A stretch of 64,000 nucleotides of DNA from Cyanophora paradoxa (Eukaryota > Glaucocystophyceae > Cyanophorales > Cyanophoraceae), in assembly GCA_004431415.1 (NCBI GenBank), contig QPMI01000168.1, positions 62,001 through 126,000 of the forward strand, written 5' to 3'. The notes under the pieces were generated by a model, which saw only the letters and a program-made list of their open reading frames with translations, was not told the DNA's origin and did not search any database. Below are positions 51,101 through 63,897 of this stretch, piece after piece (the first letter of the stretch is position 1; each line of letters opens with the position of its first letter). The position numbers and the translations under genes were made by a program.

Positions 51101-54100
51101 AATGGCATGCACTCAGTACATCCAGTTCACTTTGAAGCATGGATCAAATGCATAACACCTGAGGGGCAAGGAAAAATGGTGGAATGGACATCGCAAGCTC
51201 GGAGGAGAAACTGTGAAGACCCCAGGAGGCCAAGAAATCGATGTCAGCAGCCAGAGGCAGAAGCTGTGAGCTCAGGTTGTGTAACGCAGATGCAGGAGTC
51301 AAATGCGCCTGCAATGAATGAGCTTCATACGACGATTGGAACCTTATGTGCACCTTTCCAAGTACAGAACTCGCGATTCTTTTGGCAACATGCGCAGATG
51401 CAGGACTCCTGAGCAAAGGTGACTCCAAAATGCTCGCAAGGGCCAGTGCTGGAAGCCCGAGCATTTGGTATCCAGTCACTGCCTGTAGAGATGCCATGAT
51501 CATCTCATCTTCTGCCGACGCCTTCAAGCCCATGTCCCTGAATGTCAGAGGTGACAAAAAAAGGCTAGAGTGCTGCGCACATGTCTGCTTTCCTCTCTTG
51601 CAGAACGGAGAGCAGGCTTCGTCATCAGATAGGCCCAAATCCGTGCAGAAAGGGGCCTGGTGTCACTGAATGCATCTGCATGCTGAAATCTTCTGTCAGA
51701 AAAAAAGGTTTGTTAGTGCACATCTAGCAAACCTTGATGTGAAGACAATCTGCAGCTTGGCTGAATTCCCCGAGACTCCAATGTGCCATGCAACGAAGGA
51801 TCGGATCATTCAACTCTTGTGTCATCGGAATCACGTCCTGCTGAAGCACCTTCTTGTGCAAGTCACTCGCATCACCTGCTCACCAACAATAAAGAAAAAA
51901 ACATTCGATGCCCTCAATGAGACAGGCTACCTCCGACAAGACGGGAAATTACAACAGCAAGATTCAGGTCCCGCATTTGTTTCAGACACACGTTTGTAGC
52001 ATCATCGGGCTGACCACCAAGCAAGAAAAATGCCGCAGCCATTTCTGCTCGACGTCAGCACAAAGACACAAGTTCAGCATTGAGTGCTAACCGAATTTGT
52101 GCTGCCCCATAAGCACGTAGGCATTGCGAAGGGCAGCTGTTCTCCAACGCTCCTCTTCAAAATCATTCTGCAAGAAGGAAGCGAGCTTTGTGTCTTTTAC
52201 TGCCTTGTAGAGGCCCAACACAGCGTTCTTTTTCCCGAGAGCCTGCATCCAGGATATGCGTCAGGAGCACATTAAGATTAACACTGAACATTTTGTGTGA
52301 ACCAGATACAGGAGCAGAGAGTCCGAGGGATTCTTCTCGCGGAGAAATTGATTTTTGGCACACTTTTCAATGACACTTTTCTGCAGCCCTTCGTCAGAAT
52401 GCAGCTAGCTCTCAGGAACTTGGATGCTCTTCGTACCAGGGTGTAATTGCTCCTCGGCCACAAGCCCAAACCGAGCCCACGAGCTGCATTCCAATCGCAA
52501 TCGGCCGAAAGACAGGTCTCAATGAGCGCCTCTTGGGAATCTGAGAAGTAAGCCCATGCGACATCTGCTGAAGAAAGTGTGTATGTGCTCTTGGAGGGAG
52601 TGCCAAGCTTGTCTTTTGCTTCAAAAGCTTTCCGAGAGGCTATGGAGCACATTGCAGGACCCTAGGCGAAGCTCAGAGGACAAAATCCATCATTGCAAAA
52701 AATGCACCAGGAAGTTCTTTCCACACTGATCCACAGCTGTGTGAACACCACGCAAGAGTGTGCAGGTGCTCATCATTATATACAAGCGGGCTGCGAGCTT
52801 GAAGGCACTCAATCGTCGCGAGAAAGCAACAGAAAGCGGAAAGGGAACCTCATTTTCACTGGCTTGTCTAAGAATGTCCCCCAGAAGACGCCACAACTTT
52901 CCTGCACTAATATTTCACGGCCAACGCATCAACTTTTGAACAGGCAGACAAGCAGACCTTGCTCTGGCCCTCCAGCTTGATCGTCTTCCGAAAGAATGAC
53001 AGAGAGGGGCAGCCCTTGAATCTCCACCAATGCCCTCTCGAAGCCCTTGAACCGATTCAGAGCCAGAGCAGCCTTAAGCCGTGCTTCCTCATCATCATCA
53101 ATCCCAACTGGAGGCGAGTCGTCTTCTTCCTCAAGAACTGCTTCCACTGATGGCAGCGACATGACATGGCCAAAAATGCGCTCCACTGTCTGAACCTTGC
53201 CCTGTCTGAGAAAATGGAGCAAGGAGAAAGGGTCGTGATCCGGCTGTGGATTGTATAAGAAGGCAACCATGGTGTAAGTTTTGAAGGAATACGCACCAGG
53301 ACGCAGCTCCTGTCAAGATCTTCAGGAATAGAGGTGACAATGGTGCGACGCCCAGCTCCAACAGCAACACAATTTCCAGATGATGCGAAGCATGATATCT
53401 CAGCTGGGGTCTGCAGAGTTCTGCAAGAAAAGCAGCAGTCAGAAGCCGAGATGTTCGTACAGAGAGTCAAGACTCTAGGCCGCACACTGAACTGGCAGTC
53501 CACACAGATTTCGAATCAGCATTATCCATTGCTGGTCTCCAAAGCCGAATGCCATCACGAGTACACACTCCCATGGTCGATCTCAGAAGCGGAGAAATCC
53601 CCACAATTTTAGTTCTGCGTGTCAGTCTCATGAGAAACACGGAAAAGCTCAAGTCTGAACAGTGGGTTGAATAAATCTTGTCGCACAAATTGTGCAGTGC
53701 GAATTCCTCTACAAAATCCAAGCAAGTCGATTCTCTCTCGAACACAAAAATGTCGGATGCAGTATCTGAGGTTCCATAAATAAGCTGCCCTGTGAGGCCT
53801 GACTGTTGGACAACGCACTTGTGCAGAAGCGCAGGTGACTCCAGCCACACAGAGAGACAACTGGTCCACTGGGAAGCACAATTCTTTGATGGAGCTCGAC
53901 CTGAAAAAATGAATGACACGCATCTAGAAAACAGATTCGAATTCCAGGAACTTGGGCATACAGTACGGTTGGCACAATCTACAGATGCAACATGTACACA
54001 CCCATCCGCATCGCCAAGGAGAAGGCTCAGAACTGCAGAAGAGTCGGGTGCATTACCCCTAGAGAACAACTGCATGGCTGTTATGGATGCTGAAAAGGTT

Positions 54101-56310
54101 CGTGTCCACGGAACTCTCTCCTCGCATGTACAGGTGACTGTGAACCAGCACCGAAAATTTAGGGCGAAGTGTTGTGGAATGAAACTACAGAGACGTGCCT
54201 GGGTCCACAGCAGTAGAGAGCGAGTACCCTATCAAGCTCAAACCAGCGGCATCCAGAACGAAAACAAATGATACCACGTTGCTGGAGGTTGCACAAATTG
54301 CACTAATTCCTTGCACGTCTGGGAGAACTGTGCCCAGAAGCATGACATGGTCCTCAAAGCAATGAAAAACGTGGATGCTTGTTTCATTGGCAACTAAGAT
54401 CACATCTGCAGTAAATCACGGCTTAAGTGGGATGCTGCAGAAAGCAGTATTTAAAATACCATCTCGAGCCCAGCAGATGAAACGCGTATCCACATCTGCT
54501 TCATGCTGAACCAACAATGGCTGCGAGACCTGATTCCAACACTTAGTCTGGCGCCCTACAGAAGAGAGATATGATGGCATCGACCTCTCTCAATGGCCAG
54601 ACGTAAGCAGCATTTTTGCATGATCGAACGGCCAAGAAACTTCTTGCAGGGCTGAAGGAAAGTTCAACTGCCTCCACTTGAAGCCCGGACAAACATATTG
54701 GCCTACAATTACATAAGATCGATAGAAGAAAAAAAGAGAACGCCCAAAAATCACACCGCTCAGCAGTCGGAAGCCCCTGCGCCATGTGCAAACGCAGACG
54801 GCAAAGACTAGAGGACAGGTCCGAAACCCCATATACTGTGCAAGTACCATCGATGCAGCTCGGGCCAACAGCCAACATGTGTGAAAACGGCAGGTCGACA
54901 AGCGTTTTGATAATGCTATTTGACGCCCACTGGATGACTCTTGTCTCTGCAGAAGGATTTTTATTTAGGAGTTGAAAAGCCAGACTTCAAAAGAAAGCTT
55001 TGGACCGGGGCCAGGGAGATCATCGAGACCTTGGATGCGCCACAACATGAGCTCCTCATCAGTCACTCCGAGAAGCCAGTCACTCTGTTCACCACGACCT
55101 AGAGGAATGTCAGCTTCTTCAAAATCGCTGAAACAACATGATGATCACGTGGATATGGGCCCCAATGAGACATCTCCCAGCTTTGCGAAACCGTATGCCC
55201 GTGACCACCCATCAATAGGCTTTTCGAGGTATAGCTGTGAGAGGGTCAGCATGCAGACAGCACTACAACAGATCTTCAAACCCTTGAGCAGGCAGGCGAT
55301 TCTGAATCCAGCAGGCAGCATGCACGTTGCTGGCATCGATTGTGGCTACTAATGAGAAGCCAAACTCATCTGTCCGCGGCGTTTCGACCCAGATCCTGAT
55401 AATCTGCGCAGCTGGTTCATTCGAAGACAAAATTGCGCACGAATGCTCTCACATTATCTGTAGACCGAGACACCAGCACAGAGCTAGACTCATTCTTCGA
55501 GCTCTCATGGTTGATCGCAGCTTGCTGTTTCCAAGCAGCTGCAAGAACGTGCCCAGGATGCTGAAGAGAAATGGAATCGAACATCGACGTTCCTCCTACC
55601 AAAAGAGTACGTTCAATTTCGAGGATTCGAAGTAAATCAGCGTCTTCAATAGAAGGGAAAGATGATTGCGTACCATGAAACCAAACTCGAACTGCGCTGT
55701 CCGCACAGCAGGTTGTGAAGAACAGTCTTCCTTTTGGACAGAAGCTTGCTTCAGTAACAGCTGATTTGACATCTCTACTTGTCCAAACCAAGCTCCAGTC
55801 GTATTTTGCGGCACGGCTTTGCCATATGGACAGCTCATGGCCACCACACAAAATATATTCCCCTGTGCAGGCGGGACTATAATCAGACAAGAAACCCATG
55901 AACCAGAATGCAACCTTGCAGACCACATGGACTCCATGAGATGGTAGCAGTGCGCGAAGGTGTATCGAATGCGCCAATCTGCCAGTTACTCGCCAGCTGG
56001 TGGAGCTGAGTTCACAGGGGCGCATGGATGGCTGAAGGGGCGCGCACCGACGTTTTGGCGATGTCACTCGAGTATGCATCGCTGAGATCGCATATCGTGA
56101 CTCTTGTGCTCGTGCTAACGGCGATCTGTACCAAGGTGACTGGCGAAGAAAAACGAACCACGGGGCCAGAGTACCTCGTTCCCAGATGGGGACCACTGAA
56201 TTGCCGAAACCGCGGACTTGAAGTTTAGAGTGCAGATACCGCGCAGGGACTCGCCGCACACGACGGCGACGGCGTCGTGCGACGGGTATGCCTGGTGCCG
56301 GATCAGCAAG
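48189..56310 (-). CDS. RAV1/DMXL (rabconnectin-3 alpha) subunit of the RAVE V-ATPase assembly complex
   Basis: RAVE proteins reassemble vacuolar H+-ATPases. The gene covers 8 kb with many short exons. N-terminal propeller exons encode GICTLNFKSAVSAIQWSPSG, GEYILCGGHELSIWQSRA, DWSLVWTSRDVKSAV, PKGRLFFTTCCADSAVRVW and SLQHPGHVLAAAWKQQ. The conserved middle (near 52375-52300) reads IEKCAKNQFLREKNPSDSLL, the family's 'KNPxDxAL.YL' signature, next to SSADVAWAYFSDSQEAL. The C-terminal propeller reads VCIWDLMLPGSSG, SREIVLWDPRMEA, GAVQAVAAFPTFDYIVASGG, LQLWDLRTRNVVQSWEKA, and the last exon ISFLPGALVTAGGDG, VVNFYRLL-stop at 48189. Known RAV1/DMXL proteins share this two-ended WD40 layout. The exact first exon is unresolved (somewhere in 56310-56600) and internal exons were only partly joined. 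Confidence 0.75.
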
Positions 56311-56969
56311 GAGAGACAAGCTGGAGCGGATGCGCACCAGCATTAAACATCCGTTTCCGCTGGAGCCCACGACTGGCGGGCCCGTCGGCGACGCCGGAAG
56401 CAAGTTCTTCGCCCGCAGCATTGCAGGATCGAAGCAGGAGCGCGTACAGCGCTCGCTTTGCTGCACTTCGCTCGTACGGCGCTGCACGCGGCACGTACGC
56501 GCTGCTCTGCGCGGTACGGCGCTACGAGTAATGCACGCGTCAGGTCCTCCGCTGTGGCAAGCTGACAACTTTAGGCTCCGCCCGTGCGCCGCCGAGCTCG
56601 TTCTGCTCAGCGCGTCTGATTGACGGAAGGATTGACGGCAGGGCGCCTGACACCGTCAGAGCGGCACAGCGGCCACAGCCCGCTGTGGGGGTACTTGGGC
56701 AAAAGCGGTCAGCTGTAGCGGCAGAGCGCGCTGCTCCGTGGACTAGCACAGTGAGATCGCGACGTCGTGCCCGCTCAAAGGACCGGAGCCTCACTTCAAC
56801 TTGAGCGCTAGCGCGAGCTCGATCGAGTCGGTAGCGCTCGATCGGACGCCGCCGGCTCGATCTGCACCATTTCGCACAGCTTCCAGTGCGCTAAAGACCG
56901 CGCATGCCCAGTCGATCATCGGATCTTTATCGTACAACCTCCTGAACCGCCCCGCAGAACAACGCACTG
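56311..56969. other. Upstream region shared by RAV1 and EFL1
   Basis: It includes the unresolved 5' end of RAV1 and the promoter side of EFL1. A TACGGCGCTGCACGCGGCACGTACGCG-like internally repetitive stretch lies at about 56470-56525. No independent gene was seen. Confidence 0.45.
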
Positions 56970-59900
56970 ATGGCCGCGGTATCGCCGGAGCAGCTTTCGG
57001 GCCTCTTGCGCAATCCCAACGGGATCAGAAACATCTGCATCCTTGCGCACGTCGACCACGGTACATGTCGCCGCGAACATCCCGCCGGCGTTGCGCTTCA
57101 CACGCGGCGGCAGGGAAAACCACGCTCTCGGATTCTCTGATATCGTCGAACGGAATCATCTCAGCCAAGCTCGCAGGGAAGGCGCGCCACGGCAACACAG
57201 GCTTCCATGCGCGCTGATATGCGTTCCCAGGTTCGGTACCTCGACTTCCGGCCTGACGAGCAGCTCAGGGGAATTACTATGAAATCCTGCTCCATATCTC
57301 TGATGTATAGCCACAACGATAGTGCGCGTATTGAGCCACACTGCCTGGACCGCCGGGCGTAATTTGATATGCAGAACCTTTCCTTGTGAACCTCATCGAC
57401 TCTCCGGGGCATGTGGATTTTTGCAGCGAAGTGAGCACGGCCGTTCGTCTAAGTGATGGAGCGGTTGTTCTTGTCGATGTGCTTGAGGGCGTTTGCACTC
57501 AGGTGGGAATGTTATGTGAGTTTCCAGTGAATCGCGTTCATCATGTTGACAGACGCAATCGGTGCTCCGGCAAGCTTGGATGGAGGGTGTCAGGCCCTGC
57601 TTGATGCTCAACAAAGTGGACAGGCTAATCACAGAACTCATGCTCACTCCTGTGGAGGCTTACACACACGTCGTTCGAATCATTGAGCACATCAATGCCC
57701 TAATGAGCCACCTCCACACCGAGGAACACTTCGCCAATCTATCTAAAGCGGTCATCGCACTGCCTGGTTGAATTAGTGAGCGATTCGTATCGCTGACAGT
57801 GTGGCAGGCTGTCAAGTCGGCAGCAATGATGGAACGAGACGGCGAAATTCACGAGTCAGATGTCTCTGCCGATGATGAGCTCGATGACTCTCTCGAGTTT
57901 TCCCCTGCAAAGGGCAACGTCATTTTCGGCAGTGCTTATGATGGATGGGCCTTCAGGTGTGCTTCTGACAAATCACGTCCGTCGTTCTTTACACCTGATG
58001 CTTTAATAGCATTGACCAGTTTGCAAAATTGTATGCTTCGAAGCTTGGGTTTGCAGAGCGTGTGCTTCGTAGAACCCTTTGGGGCAACTACGTTTTTGAA
58101 CCCAAGTCCAAGACAATTTTCAAGCGCTCGAAGGGTAACCTCAAACCGATGTTCGCACAGTTTATCTTCGAGCCGATATGGGAGGTTTATCGATGCGCTC
58201 AGAGCGGGTCAGCGCATTCTGCCATTGGTTTGGTGAAGCTTGCCATCGATGCTCTTGCAGGGACCAAGGGAAGCTGGAGAAGATCACGAAAAGCCTCAAT
58301 CTCACTGTGCCGGCTAGAGAGCTTCAGCACTCCGAGCCTCAGGTCAGGCTCAAAGCTGTGATGTCACGATGGCTCCCGGTGGCCCCAGCTGTCCTAGGTC
58401 CGCCGGATGCAAAATGGCCTCCCTTTTTCAACCTTCCGCGGTACTGATCTAAAGCATTTTGAAAAGCTATGGCAGTTGCACAACTGCCCAGCCCTTTGGA
58501 AGCACAAGTTTATCGAACTGCAAAGCTTGTCGGTGCCCGTGACCATGCAGTAGCCAAGCCTTCGGAGGCAAGCGAGTCGGAAAAAGTGTCCCAAATTCAC
58601 GCCCAGACCGAGCAAGACATTGTATACAAGTGCATCGAGTCATGCTCATGCGACACTTCTGCTCCTGCTGTGGCTTTCGTTGGCAAAATGTTACCTGTTC
58701 CAAGGTATCCTTTCTTCACTACTTTTTCTTTTCAATGGGCTGATGCCTGGACGGCAGAGATGCGTTGCCTTTCGTCCGACAGAAGCGGGCAGATGATCCA
58801 GAGCGAAGAGCACGCTTGCAAAAGCTGAGGGAGGATCGCCTGAAGCAGCGCAGCCAAGCACCTCCTGCTCAGACCTCCTCTAAAATGGACTGGGTAGATG
58901 AGCTCGAGACGAGTGCAAGAAGGAAACCAGCTCGGATCTTGCAGCAAGCAACTCCAACACCTTCGCTCGCATCATCATATTCTGTAGAGAACGCTCAGGA
59001 TCAACATAGCTTGGTTGCCGAGCAGACTTTCTCAGCCACTGATCATTCTCTTGCACACGGAGATGACAGCAGCCAGAATCATGAAATGGATCCGTACAAG
59101 GACAAAGATGAGGTATTCATTGCGTTTGCTCGGGTGTTCAGTGGCGTTCTTCGGCGTGGGATGCGTGTCAACATCATCGGTTCACGAGGGGCTTCCTCAC
59201 AGAGTGCATCTGTGAATTTTTAGCTTCAACTGTCCGGGACACTCACCAAAAGTCCATCAGGCGCGGAGATTACAGATGTTTTGATCATGATGGGACGTCA
59301 GTTCGAAAGGATCGAAGAAGCTCCAGCTGGTTCTGTCGTTGGGATTGCTGGTTTGGACGAGGCAGTCCTGAAATTTGCGACAATATCTTCAGTTCCACAA
59401 TGCCCTCCGTTTGCACCGCTTAATCTTCAGGTTCAGCTTTGTTAACTGGTGTGGGTCGCCTAATTGTCCTAACCGCACACTTCAGAGTGCAGCTGTTGTC
59501 CGAGTGGCAAGTCCAGATTTGCTGAAGGGTTTTTGCATTTAAGCTTATTGCGTTACTACAGGCAGTGGAGCCATCAGATCCCTCGGACATGCCTAAGCTC
59601 AAACAGGGGCTTCGTCTTCTCAACCAGGCGGATCCAAGCATTTCCATCACTCTGCAAGAGACTGGGGAGCACGTAATTGCGGCGTCAGGCGAACTGCATT
59701 TGGAAGTGAGTGTGTGTGTGCGTTGTTGCCATTGGAAGCTTTGATCTTACGAAAGCATATGCAAGATCTGTGTCAAGGATCTTCGGGAGCGCTTCGCTAA
59801 GACTGCGATTGAAGTATCTGCTCCTTTGGTGTCCTTCCGAGAAACTGTTGCTGCCGATTCAAGAAGCAGTGCGTAGAAGCAATGTTTTGGTTGTTCGTCT

Positions 59901-61484
59901 TCGCCAGACACATGGCTGATGGATCGTGTACCAGAGCCAGTCCAAGTCAAGACTGCAAATGGGGCTTGCACTATCACCATCCGTGCAGCCCCGCTTCCTG
60001 GGCAAATACAGCGAATGATTGACGATAATATTGATCTGCTTAAACGAACATTTGACGCCAAGCCCGGAATCTTCGACCTCTCATCGCAAGGCTCTCCAAC
60101 TGATCTGCACGCGCTGGAATTTGCGAAGAAGTTGAAGGCGGCTATTCTTGGTGAGGAGCAAAATGTGCGATTCGACCCATCCTGGTGCATCTTCTCCTTT
60201 TCCCCCTGAAGTACTTCACTGCTTGTGGGCTTATGGTGTGACGCAGTGTGTGGGCAATGGGGCCAAGGCGTGTTGGCCCAAACTTTCTTGTCAGCAAGAT
60301 TGCAGGCTTCAAACCACCATATCCTTGCCCTGATACGCAGACTCCCTTCCCCAAATGCTTTCGGCTGTTGGTTCCCTTGACCTCCCTGATTTACGCTTTC
60401 TGTATTTGATCGGATAACACGTGATCCTGCGAAGGATTCTCAGCAGCAACAACTGCAGTCTGAAGAAGAGCGCATCAAGGCCGAAAGAATCAACGAGATC
60501 GAAGCCAGTATCATCACTGGGTTCCAAGCTGCAACATTGGGTGCCGTGCCAGACTAGTTTTGAGACTGTATGCACTCTAATCTGTCTCGCTCAGCTGGCC
60601 CCCTGTGCGAGGAACCAATGTCTGGGGTTTCTTTGATTGTCGAGAGTATCGAGTTCTCAACCGAATCTCCTTCCTCTGACGGTGCCCCATCTCTTGTTTA
60701 GCTATATTTGATGGGCTAATGAGGCATTTTAATGAACGCAGGCACAACACAGTATGGGCCCTTCACTGGGCAGGGTCTGCACTTTTTTTCTTGAAAAATA
60801 TTTCCCTTGAAATTTCACTCTTTTGCAGTTATCGCGGCGACAAAAGAAGCATGCCGGCAGGCATTTTTGGCCAGCGCGCCTCGGCTGGTTGAAGCACTCT
60901 TTTTCTGTGACATCCAGTCCACAGGTGTGAGAAACACTCACGACAAGGTACTCAGAGGCTCAATTTTGCCCATCCAGGAAGTGCGCTGGGGAACGTCTAT
61001 GCGGTACTATCGAAGCGGAGGGCAAGAATTTTGAAAGAAGACATGAAGGAGGGAACGCCGATTTTCACAGTCGAGGCACTTCTCCCCGTTGTGGAGAGTT
61101 TCGGCTTTGTGGATGGTGCTTGATCAAATCTTACTTCTTCTTGCGTTTGTAAGGCTGAGACAGCTCTTTGCTTCTCTCTGTTACAGATCTCAGGAAGAAG
61201 ACAAGTGGCGCTGCAAGTGCTCAGCTCCACTTCTCGCATTGGGAGGCACTCCCACAAGATCCGATGCAGCAGGATGTTTCTCAGGAGGATGAAGATGATG
61301 AAAATGAGGAGGGCGTGAACGTGGCAAGGAACTACATGAATGCTGTGAGGCGGCGGAAGGTTTGCCCTTCACAGTCATCCGTGGCAGGCCCTTTTTTCAC
61401 ATGCATGCGCACTAGGGTCTTCCCGTGGAGGAGAAGATTATACAGCATGCCGAAAAACAACGCACACTTGCCAAGAAAGTTTGA
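56970..61484 (+). CDS. EFL1: EFL1/RIA1 (EFTUD1), GTPase for 60S subunit maturation
   Basis: EFL1 with SBDS releases eIF6 from pre-60S ribosomes. The ATG at 56970 gives [18 protein letters not shown], then [13 protein letters not shown], which joins across an intron to [20 protein letters not shown] (P-loop). Later exons carry [18 protein letters not shown] (switch I), [20 protein letters not shown] (G3), [33 protein letters not shown] (G4), [94 protein letters not shown] with [29 protein letters not shown] and [19 protein letters not shown]. The end is [20 protein letters not shown]...[20 protein letters not shown] and a stop at 61482-61484. The ISSNGIIS and [11 protein letters not shown] motifs fit EFL1 rather than eEF2. 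Confidence 0.92.
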
Positions 61485-62546
61485 GAAAACAAAGAAGCAG
61501 GGTCTGCTGCTCCACCTCCGGGCCTTGCATTTTGATGTGACACACCACGCCACAGTGCGGTATTTTGCAAGCTGTTCTGGCTAGCTAGGGTCCACAGTCA
61601 GCAACGGCGAGGCCGGGCAATGCCACGGCACAGTTCACGGTCTCGCCTGGGCTCGGTTGCTCAGGCAAATCGAAATCGAAATCGAGAGCAAACCTGAACT
61701 GAGGGCCGAAACCGAAATCGAAGATCTATTGCTCTACTTGGCTTAAGATCAGAGATTAAAGATCAAAGGCCTTTAATTTATTTTTATAGACAGGTTGCCA
61801 GTTGTATTCTTCCACCCTTTAAAAAGTGTTCATTTCGGCCCTTAGACAAGCTTAAGCCCGCCGACCCAAAATCATCGGATGCACCACCTGCAGGCACCTG
61901 TAGCCAGTGTCCGCAGGGATAGTACTATTACCGGCTAGCGCTGGCTAGCAGATGGGCTGGGCCCCCGACAGCGGCCCCCCGCGGCCTCAGTGTCAAAACT
62001 CTGAAACTCGAAAGCAGATGAAGAGACATAAAAAAACTTTGAAAGGCCATGGTGAGAATGAGCATGAGAACGGCTGGCCTGGCGGCGCGGCGCCGCGGCG
62101 GCTGGCCAGCAATTGCTGGTGGGCTGGGCCTGCAGCAGCAGGGCAGCGGTGTTCATCCCACGCTTGTGGCCGCCTGAGCCCGGCCTTGCAATTGTGATTT
62201 GGTTCATTTCCAAATGCTCTGAGATGCACTCAATTCTCATATGCATTTCCGGAGTCTGGCCCAGTGGGCCGCAAAAGCGTAGACCGCACCTGTCCTCTAT
62301 CAAAGTCTTAGTGTTGTAGTCGGGGGGCCGAGGGCTGGGTTTCGCTGCTACGCTTTAGCTAGTTATGCATTAGCGATCATGTACATCACTTCTCACGCCA
62401 TATAGATCTCGACTTCAATTTTGAGCTGGCGCCGGCTTTTCAGTGGATTCCTGTGGGTGGCGTAGATTTAGGTAATCTGCCCGGCTGCTAGTCTCCAGCC
62501 AGCTAGCTGAAATCGCGATTATGATTTGCAATTATCTTGTCGATTT
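61485..62546. other. Gene-free spacer between convergent EFL1 and SDS22
   Basis: No gene was recognised. It contains repeated AATCGAAATCGAAATCGA / CGAAACCGAAATCG motifs (about 61666-61725) and a palindromic GGCGGCGCGGCGCCGCGGCGG tract (about 62081-62101). Confidence 0.55.
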
Positions 62547-63897
62547 TCATCGTTTAAATGGCAGACCGTCTATCTCTTTCAGGGAGGGGGCCTTCTCTAG
62601 CAGCTTCTGCTTGTAAGCAGGAAGTTTGCTTAAGGGGTTCCCCTCGAGGTACACGCAATTCAGCCTGCACATGCCCTCCAGCTCAGAAAGCTCCTCGAGC
62701 GACTCTAACTGATTGTCATTCATCTGTGCAGTGTTAAGGACTACGCAAAGCAGTAGAAGAAGCACACACCCAGAACTCCTCCATGGCAGTGAGATGGCGA
62801 ACGTTCTCAAGGACCTTGATTTGATTGGCGGAGACATCGAGCACACGCAATGAAATCTGCATGCAAAGATGTCAATCAAGATTTGACAACCATGGCAGAA
62901 AGATAACTACAAACCAGTGTGTCGAAACCCTCCAGCTTTGAGATTCCTGTGGCAGCAATCACATGATATATTCAAAACCCGGCGAGCAAACCGCATACCA
63001 TTATGACTTAGATAGAGTTCTGTCAGATTCACAAGCGCTTCAAGGCCTGCAAGCTTCGTGATCCTGTTACTTTGAAGACTCAAGCGCTGGAGATTAGGCA
63101 AGCCTGACAACCTCTGCAACCGAATTGGCATCGCTATGAATAGGTGAGATAAGCAAAGTGAACCTCGATGCATGAGATCTTGTTGCGCCCAAGCCAAAGA
63201 TTTTCCAGCTCGCACAGCTTGTCAAGACCATTGATCTCCTGTGATCATGTGTGAGGCACGTGCTGCTTGAAATGCCGACATGCACAGACGCACGCGTATC
63301 CTGTTGCTTCCAAGCTCTAGAGTCTTCAACTTTGTTAGGCAGGCGAGCGTTGCGGAGTCTATGGAGGAGATTTTGTTGCTGAAAGACGTTGTTGGCGAGG
63401 GCATGAATTCGCAGGGGGGGTTTGCGCGCCTGCATAAGTACAGCGTTTGGAGTTCCGTCATGTGCTTAATCGAACCCATGGAACGCATCTCGTTGTACGA
63501 CAGATCGAGATGCCTGCGGGCAGCTGAGACAGGCAACCAGCCAGGCGTTTCAACAAGACGAACGTTAAAGACGCGAGCGACTCCAGACCGGTCTCCGCGG
63601 ATGTTAAGCGGTTCCCATACAGGTCTAGATGCTTCAGCGACGAGAGTGCGGAGAGGCCTTCAATTTTCTCAATTAGGTTCTGTCGTAGTTTGAGCGCCTA
63701 CGCAGCGCGTCAGTCTCCGGAGCGCGGGACGGCGCGATGCGTACCTCAATCCTCGTGAGATGGTCTAGCCCCTCGATCGTTTTCAGGCGGTTGCAGGTCA
63801 GGTCTAGCTCCCGCAACGTCGACGGCAGCTCGAGTTCAGATATGCTCTTGTGGTCGTGCCCCGCGGCATCGTAGATCTCAGCGTCGCCGACTTCCAT
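62547..63897 (-). CDS. SDS22 / PP1 regulatory subunit 7, leucine-rich repeats
   Basis: SDS22 binds protein phosphatase 1 and controls its assembly and targeting. The ATG at 63897 follows an in-frame stop, so the start is well placed (MEVGDAEIYDAAGHDHKSIS). Exons encode regular 22-residue leucine-rich repeats: LRELDLTCNRLKTIEGLDHL, a repeat with LSSLKHLDLYGNRL, HLDLSYNEMRSMGSIKHM, LKTLELGSNRIR, CELENLWLGRNKIS, LQRLSLQSNRITKLAGLEAL, LTELYLSHNGM, LRVLDVSANQIKVLENV, and the cap MNDNQLESLEELSELEGM, RLNCVYLEGNPLSKLPAYKQ, KLLEKAPSLKEIDGLPFKR-stop. The repeat spacing NxI..IxGLxxL and the terminal LEGNPL...YR/YK cap are those of SDS22. Confidence 0.9.
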
